64,000 nt of DNA from NCBI GenBank assembly GCA_964036155.1, contig OZ038423.1, forward strand, positions 40,625,249-40,689,248, given 5' to 3'. The translations under genes were made by a program, and so were the position numbers. The notes under the pieces were generated by a model. It was not told the origin of the DNA and did no database searches. It worked only from the letters and a program-made list of their open reading frames with translations. The number at the start of each line of letters is the position of its first letter. The first letter of the stretch is position 1. The stretch is from Diploscapter coronatus (Eukaryota > Nematoda > Chromadorea > Rhabditida > Rhabditidae). Shown piece after piece: positions 1 through 10,720 of this stretch.

Positions 1-547
1 TACTACATGGTCAAGGACTCGGGCGACGAGAACGAAATCAAACTCGATGATTCTCAGGTCAGCCTTCTAGAAAGTAATCATTTATTTTATAAACCTTGAA
101 AGACTCTAAACCTTTACGGATTTATTTGCAGCCTGCAATTGGTTCTATTCTTTTACCGTCACTATATGAACCCATCTCCTAAATATTAAGTCGCAAATTT
201 CTGTGAGATAGCATTTTCTTTCAGGACTTGGATTTCGGAGATGACGATTTCATGCTGGACAATCAGGGAGCTGGTTGCGGGGGGAGTGATGGATCGAATG
301 ACGAAGGAGGGGAAGATGCTGACGAAGCTCAGGTGAATAGTGATCAACTCCTACAAACTGATGATACTGATGGTTGCAGGGCAATGGCTTGGGTGATTTC
401 GAGGCTCCCAAATGGAAGGGGAATATCGCGAAGCGAGAGTCGAACAGTGCAGAGACTGCAGAGCAGATGCAGTCGATGAAGGTTGATGAAGAGGGAGGGC
501 TCGTTCTCAAAAGGAGGAAGGTCGATCCTCAGGAAGAGGACGACTAG
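1..547 (+). CDS. 3' end of an unrecognised gene with an acidic C-terminus (5' truncated by window)
   Basis: Three exons can be joined in phase: 1-57, 225-332 and 380-547 (TAG). The introns start GT and end TTTCAG/TTGCAG. The visible 110 residues begin YYMVKDSGDENEIK and run through an Asp/Glu/Gly-rich stretch (LDFGDDDFMLDN, then a Gly/Asp/Glu block). They end with a basic patch (LVLKRRKV) that could be a nuclear localisation signal, then PQEEDD-stop. The composition suggests a nuclear protein. I do not recognise the family; the conserved part lies upstream of the window. The short distance to RRP15 downstream suggests co-transcription. Exon calls rest on open frame and splice-site quality only. 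Confidence 0.6.
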
Positions 548-732
548 AATGATTTCCATTTAAATATCTTGTATTGTTTTGTAAAATTGAATTGATCTCT
601 GGTTTATAAATTTATTTTTACTTTTGAATTTTTTCTTCGGAGTATCGTTATTTTGTCGGTTAACAACCGTTTTGATATTTGAAATTCGTCAATTTTCTAT
701 TCTTTACGCATCACTTTTCAGACCATCCAGAA

Positions 733-1641
733 ATGGCTCGTGATGAGTTGATTATTCGAGAGGACGATTCGGATGTCGATGACAGAGAAAGAGAAGAGGA
801 TTCTGGGGAAGAGCAGGAGAATTACGGTAGTCAAAGACTAATTAACGCAAATCATACGATGAAAATATGCAGAATCTCCAACAGCGCCTCAAAATGATAG
901 CAAGAAGCAAAAAACCGTCACTTTCAAAGTCCAGAGGGTAGAGATTTCAATTTTTGAAGAAGATTTATCAAAGCATATTCAGAAAATCCGAGCTCGGCCG
1001 CAGAAAACTAGAAAGGACGAGACGACAACGAGGAGAATGAATTTGGCTCGAGTCACTGCGGGACTCGTCAAACCTGACGCTGCCACCAACAAGGAGAAGG
1101 AGAGAATGCTCAGGAGACTCGCTACTAAGTTCGTTTGAATTTTGACAATTACAAATGTATCCTCGATGAGAAAGAGAACGAATGAAGTACAGCTTTGACA
1201 TTATAAAAAGGGTCCATAAAGTTAACAAAGCGTGCTATCTATGAAGCCATGCTTAGAATGAGTGAAGATTAGGACAGTATTTTATGCGGCTCGCTGACAA
1301 ATTCACTTAGTTTAACTTCACTAATTGTGTTGAAAATCATTCACTTCGAAGGGAAGTTCTTCGCAAAATTAAGCGATGTTTTCAACTGATTTTATTTAGG
1401 TTACAATGAGCCGTTTATGTCATTTCTATAAGTTATACTCTCTACCAAATGATTACTGTTCAGAGGTGTGGTTCAACTCTTTAATGCAGTGGCGGAGCGG
1501 CAATGCACAATGAGCAATGAAGTGAGCAAGAGATTGAAGAAGGAGCCCAAAGCTGAGGTCAAAGCTGAGGCAGCCAATACTGAACCGAGCACTCGGGCAG
1601 CAGAAATCAATCTGGATGATTCCATTCAAACCATCGAATAA
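733..1641 (+). CDS. RRP15: RRP15-like ribosomal RNA processing protein
   Basis: Four exons: 733-826, 873-937, 983-1128 and 1464-1641, giving 160 residues. The family works in the nucleolus in maturation of pre-60S ribosomal particles. The key evidence is the segment RRLATKGVVQLFNAV spanning the last splice junction. It matches the conserved RRP15 core (human has IATRGVVQLFNAV). The N-terminus is acidic (REDDSDVDDREREEDSGEE), followed by a basic region, as in the family; the protein is shorter than the human one. The start is the first ATG after an unpaired TTTTCAG at 715-721, a likely trans-splice site, and there is no other candidate in frame. Intron 3 (1129-1463) uses a weak GTTCG donor. 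That donor is the only way to keep the conserved frame, so this boundary is the least certain. Confidence 0.82.
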
Positions 1642-4272
1642 GATCTCCTTTCTGAAATGTTTGTTATTTTCAGTTGTTTTTGTTTTCGTTATGAAGAGTT
1701 TATGAAAAGTTGATCTTCACTGCAAAGAAAGGAGATTTCGTCATCTTTTGCTGTTTGGATCTAGATGTTGTTTATAACCATGACCGTAAACAAATTCTTC
1801 ATTCTGTTCCGTTCACGAATTCACGAAGATCAGAATTCTATTCACTCAGATGTTACCAGACACAGTATCCGTAAACAATTTCAAAACTATGTTTGATTAT
1901 TACTGAACTGTGATGTCATTCTACCCTTACTAATGCTAGAAAGTTGCCTGTCTCTAGCATTTCCTCCTTCCCTCCAAATGTTTGTCTTTCTTCTAGATGA
2001 CTTTCCTCTCTTCCTCTCTTCCTCTCTTCATTTCCCTTCCGACCTCAATCTATCTGCTCTATTTCTTCCTCTTCATAATTCCCTCTTTTCTTTACTCACT
2101 TCTCTGTCTGCCTGTTCCTGCCTCTATTTTGTCTCTATCGGCTGGCAGCAATAAGCAACACATTTTAACTTCCACTGCACTGAATCTCTGTCACGTACTT
2201 TGCATGTTAATTTTTGTTTCTTCATTTTTACTCGCCTTCTATTTTTGTCAGATCATTTCTGATATTTATCAGTTAAAAAACATTCATTTTTCTTGCAAAG
2301 TTCAAGTTGCATGCGTGCACTTTCCCAACGAGAGAGATGCGTTCCATTTTTCGTTTCTCTGCCTTCTCATTTTTCTTCCTTCAGATTTCATTCATTTTAT
2401 TTTGGCATCGAAGTGTGAGTGAGTGTAAAATGATAAGGAGTCGTTTGCTGGCAGCTTCTTATCGCTCGCTCTTTGCACTCCTTTTGTATTCTGTCTTCTT
2501 CATTTCGAAACAATGCATAGGATTTTGCATATTCTAGAGCTAGAGAGCGCAAACGGTTTCCCAAATCGCACCCAACAGTATCAAACGTATTGTCAAAATA
2601 TCCCCATAGGTGTTACTAAGATTTTGGCAGAGTCAAAAATATTTATTTCAAAATTATCCAAATCCAGAAACTAATATGAAACTGAACCTTGAAATAAACA
2701 CATTCTTGCAATACGAAAACCCCGCGAATGCGAAAATTATTAGCTGATTTTTGACACAGATCAGTTTCATGGGATTTATCGTCGATCTAGATTAGGCCTT
2801 TTATGCCTCCGCAGTCCGAACATGACTTGCTACTTCCTATTCTGGGGGTTCCCGTGCTACCATTTTTGAGCACTGTCGCGCTTTTGCAGGGAGCGGAGCT
2901 TGCGCTCTCTCTCTATCTAGAGCTGTGCATTTCCTATTCGGCATGAATGAATTATGAATATTTGCAGATATTTTTCCTTCTCTTCCACTACAGTTTGAAT
3001 CAAACTGGATAACTCGATCGGTTGCTATTTTTAGTCTTGTGTTCTGCCAATCTCTATCTTCCCGCTTCATCAAAACAGCTGCAGCTCTTCTCAAATCTTT
3101 CTCTCCTCCCATTCCACCTCGATGTATTTTTATTCGGCTCGCTGAATCGTTGTACTATTTTGATTTTTTAACCTGTCTTTGTTCGAATTGCTCTATTTTT
3201 GCCAGAAACTGTATGTAGTGGTTGTGCAGAAGTTTCTACAAACTTGTTGATTATAGTGTTTGTAGTGAAGCAGAGAGGGGAAGAGAAAAGACTGACTCAT
3301 GAATGCGAGAGCAAATATGCAGAAAAGCAGAAAGGCAGGCAGGCAGAACAGAAAGAGCAGAGCAGACTGCCAAATTCGATTCGATTCGTAAGATCTCTCT
3401 CTCTCTCTTTCTCTGAACTATTGACTGAATGGCTGATCTCATCGAACTCACTTATTCACACATTAGAAATCTCGATTTGACCAATCTAATAAGCGCTGAA
3501 AATCACAAATGCCATTGAAAAACGTGCAGCTGCACGAAGAAATAACACATTTCATAACTGATTCATTCAAAGCACAACGCATATCATTTTCTGTCTTCGC
3601 GTGCAAAAGGTTTATCGTATCAGTTTCCTCCCCTCCCTTGCCATTTTCAACCTTCCCTATTCCTTCCCCACTCGATGATGCCATCAATTGCCTGCCAAAA
3701 TGTAAATGACTAATAATTTTCTGCTTATTGCTTAGCGTCTTTTTCGCTTTATTTTATTTTTTGTTATTCCTAGATTCGAGAATCATCTTCAGTCTGCCTC
3801 GATCTCCATGGATATCCATGCTTAACTGGCTGCTTCCAGTCATTTCTAAGGTTTCCTTCTCATCCCACTCAACGCCAATTTCTGTCATCTTTTGAACTTC
3901 ATCTTGTGATTGCTGTTGGTCTTTCTGAACTCTGATTTTCGAAATTTCAATTTTATGCTCTCCAATATTTTCTCTCACTCTGAATCTTTTACCCATTCCC
4001 CTAGTAATGTTGTTAATTCCGTCTCTGCAGCTGGACTTTTCGTTGTAAAACGTGCCAAACAAAGTACGCAGGTCTCACAAATCAATTACGTTCTTGATGT
4101 TCACTTTATAGAATATTTCATCAGCTAAACCTGAACGATTCTTCATGAACTATATTTCTTTTCGGTAGTCTTTCTGACATCGTTCGATTCCTTGTTTTCT
4201 GATCAGATAGCAATCTGCACTTTTCTCGAAAATCAAATACTTTTCAACTAGTTATTTTGCTTTAAGTACTTG
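1642..4272. other. Intergenic, no gene seen
   Basis: This is pyrimidine-rich sequence, especially 1930-2130 and 2330-2500. It gives long spurious frames of Ser/Phe/Leu-rich composition without splice-site support. I see no coding exon, tRNA or clear repeat. It probably includes the promoter of the serine palmitoyltransferase gene. Confidence 0.5.
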
Positions 4273-4711
4273 ATGGAAGGTGGCCTGGAGACAGAACTGT
4301 CCCTTCTGGCTTCCCCAGCGGAAAGACGCACGGCCTTTCGCATCTTCCATCGACTGCCTTTTCGACTTGAAACTCGCAAATCTCCTTCAAAACCACTCAC
4401 TGATGAGGTAGGCAATTTTTGATATGCAAATCCGATCAAAATATGTCAAAGCGTTACTCTTTATTGATTGATATTTCGTGTAGTTTAGTTTTGTTTTTTA
4501 TTTTTGCAAATGAACTAGTGTTAGAAGCATTCTTTTCTGATTGATGTTCACGTGGATGAACTTAAATCGAAGTAAAAAAAGATAACTTTTAGCTATGCAA
4601 TGAAGAAGAGCACAACAAAACCGCGGAAACGGCCGACGACGAAAAATTCGAGGCTGACGATGACGATGAATCGAGAAATGACCAGAGGAAGGAAGAGGCT
4701 CAGATAAATGG
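4273..4711 (+). CDS. Alternative first exons of the serine palmitoyltransferase gene
   Basis: Two candidate coding exons, 4273-4407 (starts MEGGLETELSLLAS) and 4593-4711 (LCNEEEHNKTAETADD...), are separated by a GT/TTTTAG intron. The second ends in phase 2 before GTAGG. The first shared LCB2 exon (start 5600) needs exactly a phase-2 donor, the same phase left by the downstream first exon at 5432-5478. Joining them would give LCB2 an N-terminal acidic extension of about 84 residues in place of [15 protein letters not shown]. This is inferred from phase, open frame and coding-like composition. The exons could instead belong to an unrelated short gene. Confidence 0.45.
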
Positions 4712-5431
4712 GTAGGCCGATTTGTATTATTCATTTTAATGCCAATACTAATAGCATCATTAATTTGAACTTTTACCGATAGTGACTAATTATAAACAGT
4801 CATTGTTTGTTCTGTTAGACGCGAGATATTTGATGATATCGATAGATTAGATATCGCACTTTGAAATTATTTTGAGATAGATAGACTAGAAGGTGAATAT
4901 TTACGTTATATGTGTAAAATCTCATAAGAAGTGCATATTCTTTTCTTGAAAATTGCAATAGACAATTAGTAAAAGTAGTACCGAAAAATCTATAAAATTA
5001 CCATCATACGAATTTTCTGAGCTGAAAGATTTGATATCCAGCACTGTTACTAAATCTATACCCTATACCTTATGGGCAAGCTATTACTTTTTAATTGGCT
5101 CAAAATATGCATGTTCGTTCAATTTTGTGGTAGTACTATTTTTATTAATTGTTTTCCAAAACATTCTGGCTTTATTTCTGGTTTATTTTGACATTTTTCC
5201 CTTCGTTTTCTGCTCCTCGTTCGATTCTATCTGCAGTTCCCCTTCCTTATCAAAATCAGTCATTTTGTTTCTTTTTCTTCTTTATTATTCTTTCTCTCTT
5301 CTATTCCCTTTTATTCTCTGCCCAAGCTTCCTTCTTTCTGTCTCACATTTTGGCTCTCAATTCTGATCGAATTCTGATCGTTCCTTTAATTTTTGTCTGG
5401 TCTATTGAAATTAGCTAATTTCTTCCTAATC

Positions 5432-8400
5432 ATGTCAAAACGATATAATTCCATGTGTTTGGACGATTTTATGTCCAGGTAAATTCTATGCAAGAATTAT
5501 TTCTGAAAAGCGGATAGTTAAATGGCGTTCGGAGTTTCAATTTTGAAGACTCATAAGATTGTTTATGCTGGAAAAAGTCGGTAATTTGGGAAATTTCAGG
5601 CAGCTTGTGGAAAGAACGGACATTTTAGAGTGCGCCTGGCATCGTAGACAAGAGGAGGCTGACGATGCTGAGTTACAGGCTGCCTTGGTAGGAATTCTTA
5701 TTTTTTAGTAATTTAAATTAAAATTTGAAATGAAAAACTATCTTGATGATAGACAGCTTTGATTTTACGAAACTATTCTTCATTTTATATCATTTGTCCT
5801 ATTTCTACTATCTTTCATAACTGAGTTTTTAATCTTTATCTTTCCAGGAAAGTGAAGAAGAGCAGGAGAGGAAGGTCGCCCTGGGCACGGGATCGGCTTC
5901 CGCTTCACAGGCGGATTTGGGCGAGAAAATCGATATCTACGGCAATGTCAGCAAGCGGGCTCCGAACGATTTCGAACATGTAAACCTTGATCATTTTCCT
6001 TCATTTATATCGTTATTCTTTCAGATCTCCACATTCACCCTCCTTTCCGTGTACTTCTCTTGGATGATGCTTCTGCTCTTTGCCTATTTGCGAGAAATAC
6101 TCAAACGAATTGGAATTGAGGACGACAAATCCAACAAGGAACGATCTGAACTCAAGGTGATTTTTTAAAATTTAATGTCATCGAGAAAGTCACTTATTCT
6201 TAACTTCTGAATCGTAGTCTAAAATTTTGCTACTTCTGAATCTGAATTCAGTTTCGGCCACATATGGTTTATTATGTCGAAACTTTACATAAAAGTACAT
6301 AACTCCTGTTGTTCTCCCGGAACTTAATACTTCTTTTCTCTGAAATGTTCTTTTCCTCGTCAATGACAACTTTCCGCGACATTGTCTCCGTCCTTATCTT
6401 CTATGTTCTCTGCATTTCTCAGTTTGCAGTTGCTTTCCAATTTACAGCCAGCTAACTATAACCCCACAAATCTGACCACTCTCAAATGAATCACGCGGTG
6501 CAAAGAAACGCGAATTTCATCGAGCATTACATAGAGTAAAATATGGATACTGAAATTTTTCGAAAATAGTCGTGCCAAAGCAAATACTTCTGCCTGAATA
6601 TTTTGAGGAAACGATCAAAATGGAGGATACTCGAACATATTGAAAATTTGCATTTGACATTCCTTCAGCACATTTCACAATTTACACTTAGCTATGCAAA
6701 GTGTCAAGTTAAAAATTCTGCATTTTCAGGATTTCACTCCTCTGTTCAGTGACTTTGAGTCTCTGTACCAAAGGAATTGCTATATACGAGTTCGCGATGT
6801 GTTCGAGAGACCAATTGCATCAGTGCCTGGGGCCACCGTGGACATCATCGACAGAATCTCCTACGATGGAAATTGGACTTATGTGTAAGTTGTCTTTAAA
6901 GAAATTTTCATGTTTTTTTTTCGGCTAAAAATATCCACTTTAAAGCTTAGAAATGTTCTTGCAGGCATCCAGGTTCCAAAACGAATGTCATAAATATCGG
7001 CTCCTATAATTACTTGGGATTTGCTCAGGTTGATTTTTATTTAGAAACTATCCTATTCGAATATATGTTTCAGTCTTCTGGTCCATGTGCAAACGCAGCA
7101 GCCGAATCAATTGACAGAGAGGGAGTTGCAATGTGCACTACTGTCCATGAAAGAGGTAGGTATAATTCTATAAAAAGAATATCATTGATATCTGAAAATG
7201 GAATCCAAGATGTGGTTTTCAGAAATTCTATTCTTCAGTTTTTATGAGAAGAAAGTTTAGGCCGCAGTGTTTCTCAGCACAGATTGGAGAAGTTAGTGGC
7301 TGAATTTTTGGGTGTTGAGGATGCAATTTGCTTTTCGATGGGGTTCGCTACTAACTCTATGAATGCGCCTTGTCTTGTCGATAAGGTCGGTTAACCTCAT
7401 GAAGGAAATGAAATTTTATAAGTGTATTTAGCATTCCTTGATTATCTCTGATCAATTCAACCACGCTTCCCTCATTCTCGGTTGCAGGTTGTCGGGTGCT
7501 TCAACCAAAGTCTTCAAACACAATGGTAGACGTTTTTTTTTCTGAATTCTAAATAATTTCTAAGATTTTCATTTCAGACATGAAATCTCTGGAGAAGATT
7601 CTACGTGACGCAATCGCATACGGCAATCCGAAGACGCACCGTCCTTACAAGAAGATTCTGATCATCGTCGAGGGCATCTATTCGATGGAGGGCTCAATTT
7701 GCAATCTGCCTGGAATCATTGCTCTCAAGAAGAAATACAAGGCCTATTTGTATTTGGACGAGGCTCATTCCATAGGTTAGTTGGAAAATTTTTATTATGG
7801 CTGGCAAATGAGATCGATAAAAGTCTTCCTTCAATTCATCTAACTACTAACGATATGTGTTATCTCTAAGGATAGTTTTTTTTGTTTTTTTTTAGAAAAA
7901 AAATCGATGTAAAAGAAGTACTTTCTTTAGAATGAGAAAAGCGTTTCTAAATTCTCAACTTGTCTCTACATTTTTCGTAAATTGTGATTCGACTCTTCTG
8001 CATTTGGAACATTTTTAAAATTACTTATTTATTCCCATTTAGGTGCAATGGGTAAATCAGGCCGAGGAGTGGTTGAGTACTGGGGCTGCAATCCGAAAGA
8101 TGTCGATATTCTCATGGGCACTTTCACCAAGAGTTTCGGCTCTTCTGGGGGCTACATTGCTGGCTCAAAGGTATCTTTCCTAACCTTTTCATAAGCCTTA
8201 TCTGATTTTTTCAGCACGTAATCAACCACCTGCGAGTGAGCTCTCCCACAGGCTATTACAGCAGTCCGATGTCCCCTCCAATCGCACAACAAATCTACAC
8301 TTCCATGAGTATCATTATGGGCAGAGACGGCACTACTGACGGTTCGTTCATTCACTTTTTATGAGGAATAGAAAGATCATATTCTTCACATATGGGAGTA

Positions 8401-9598
8401 TACAGTTGGGGACAAAGTTTGGAATACAAAATCGATTTTATATGGCCTTAAAAATAGAATAACATGATCAAATCTATCTGAAGTTTGGTGCCCTTAATAT
8501 GTGTGCAAAATTTTAACCAAATCGGTATACCAGTCAAGATTTAAAAATATTGCGCTTCCAAACTTTCGTCCGTCACTATGTCGTTGCGCATAAAGGATAT
8601 TTATGTGCAACGACCATTTTCCCTAACTCACATTTGACCTACTTATTTCTTTTGACTTTCATACTATCTTTATTCAAGAATTTTAACCTGTTTTTCTGAC
8701 AAATTGATTATTTGATTCAGGAGCTAACCGAATCGAGCGATTAGCCCGCAATTCCCGCTATTTCCGTCTCAAACTCAAGCAGATGGGCTTCATCGTCTAT
8801 GGCAGCGACGATTCTCCTGTCGTTCCCATGATCACTTACTTCCCTGCTATGTGCGGGTAAGCAGCACCTCTTTCTTCCTTTATTTTTTTAAAATATCATT
8901 TCACTACTATTGTGGGTGGGCATCCGATGACCTTATGAAACTAACGTAATTTTATACACGCAAAAAAGGACATATGTATTGCACACTTGTGCACTACTTT
9001 ATGAAGCTTGCAATGGTAGGAATAGGCAGAGTTCGTTAACCAACGTGCAAGTAAGCAATGCAGACTTGTTCATTTGGTTCGTATAAGAACTGCGTTACTT
9101 GTCACTTCATCAAATAATCTAACGTTCACAACACTTGAAATAGGAATTCTGTAACAGACTATTTCATGTAGTTTTCGTTATTTCTAGTAAAAACCAATAA
9201 AACTGTCCACTGTTTCAGTTATTACGGTCGTCAAATGCTAGCCCGAGGCATTGCAGTGGTTGTGGTATCGTTCCCCGCCACGGACATGACTGAGGGACGA
9301 GTCAGATTCTGCATTTCTGCGGCTCACACCAAGGACATGCTCGATACGGTAATTTTACGGATGCATACCTGCATAAGTTTATCTCATCTGCATCAGATTA
9401 TTCAATATGAAATTTCAAACTATACTTTAAAATGTCGGACAATTTTTATGATGATTCAGCATAAATATAAATCGATACATAATTTTTAATACCTGACAAT
9501 TTCAGATTCTCCACGAATTGGATGTGGTCGGAGCGAATATGAATAGCAAGTTCTCTAAACGAGCTCATCTCTACAAGGATATGAAGATCGAGTGGTGA
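5432..9598 (+). CDS. SPTLC2: Serine palmitoyltransferase subunit 2 (LCB2/SPTLC2 type)
   Basis: This PLP enzyme subunit sits in the ER membrane and, with LCB1, condenses L-serine with palmitoyl-CoA to 3-ketosphinganine, the first step of sphingolipid synthesis. Fifteen exons (5432-5478, 5600-5687, 5848-5979, 6025-6156, 6730-6884, 6965-7028, 7074-7155, 7261-7385, 7432-7525, 7578-7775, 8043-8170, 8215-8341, 8721-8856, 9219-9348, 9506-9598) join without a break into 576 residues, close to human SPTLC2. A single membrane segment lies at about residues 91-110 ([20 protein letters not shown]). Family blocks follow in order: [37 protein letters not shown] and [13 protein letters not shown], where Lys is the PLP Schiff-base residue. 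LCB2 carries this lysine and LCB1 does not. The end ([18 protein letters not shown]) also fits. An upstream alternative start is listed separately. Confidence 0.95.
8397..8585. mobile_element. Tc1/mariner-like MITE in an LCB2 intron
   Basis: Inside the intron 8342-8720. The left end reads CAGTTGGGGACAAAGTTTGG (8403 on). The right end is its imperfect inverse, CCAAACTTTCGTCCGTCACT, ending near 8580. CAGT..GGACAAA..TTTGG is the usual style of Tc1/mariner terminal repeats, and TA dinucleotides lie at both edges. No open frame lies inside, so it would be a non-autonomous copy. Confidence 0.55.
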
Positions 9599-10720
9599 TG
9601 CAGTTATTGCAGTCAATGCAGCCAGTCAGTCACTTACAGCCATAGTTTATGAAATGTTTGTTTCTTCTCTTCATCGAGTATCGAATGAATGTATTCATTC
9701 CTTCCCCTCTTTTCCCTCCGTTCATTCGCCTATGCAATTTCCAGTGCTTACTTCCGAAGTACCTCTGCTTCATTATCTATATCTCATCAAACTCATCGAC
9801 TTATTTTAATAGTGAAGGAAAACGATATTATCCAGACATTTCAGGAGATAAATTTCTGAAAATAATTAGTTTCAGACATTTTCCTTCATCGTATTACAAC
9901 AATACCAATCCAAATTTGCATGCATTATTACGGGATAAATTTCGTTTGTAGTGCGTATTTTGAGTGTTGACATCGATTTTATTCTCTCATTGTCAGATTT
10001 TATTTGTTTCGATGTAAGAACTCAAATGCTAGACTTTTCATTTTCGACTCTGCCATTATTTTCACCTTGCTGACTTGTTTAGTCATTCTCGATTCTTTCC
10101 TTTTATTTCGCATCTAATCAACTATTTCGACTTCTATGCTTCAAAAGCTTTATCGTAAGAGTTCTTCAAGTTTTTTTACCATCAAATAGGATATTCAAGT
10201 GCTACGAATAGAAAGTAGGTGAATTATTCGTAAGAGAATTGTCAATATTCTACTGTGATACTAATAAAGACGTAATTCTAACAATAAGAAGAATTTGAAA
10301 ATTGTGCATAATTGAAACAAGCTTGAAACTTTTGAATACCCGCTTTGTCTCATTTTGATTAATGCCTATTCCATCATTTCCGATAACTTTTTGGGAACAG
10401 ACCTAGTTTGAAAATTAGAAGTCATTTGGTTTGTGGTTTAGAGTAGGCGAGGCTAAATTGTCCTCGAATCAAAATGAACGACATGATATGTTTGTCAAGA
10501 TACATCTCGATAGACCTATCATTATCGTCATATCGAAAGGGCTGTTTTTAAACCGCACGACATCATGACACACAAAATATAAGCGAAACATAGTAGGAAA
10601 AGATAAGATACGATATATTTTCATACTTTTTTGTCATTATGTCTTGCAGTTTGCAAGTTGCCTATCAAATGACTTCCAATTTTCCGACCATGTGAAACTC
10701 CCAAGAACTCCTTTCCAGCC
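9599..10720. other. Convergent intergenic region, no gene seen
   Basis: AT-rich spacer between the 3' ends of the LCB2 and AGXT2 genes, holding both 3' UTRs. I see no exon, repeat or RNA gene. The frame at 9649-9951 has no splice context or recognisable product. Confidence 0.5.

Noticed and set aside
1933..2537. Ser/Phe/Leu-rich frames that look like membrane proteins
   Set aside because: Pyrimidine-rich DNA read in several frames at once; no start context or splice sites.
3754..4062. 102-codon minus-strand frame with Lys/Glu-rich translation
   Set aside because: No flanking splice sites or homologous motif; single isolated frame.
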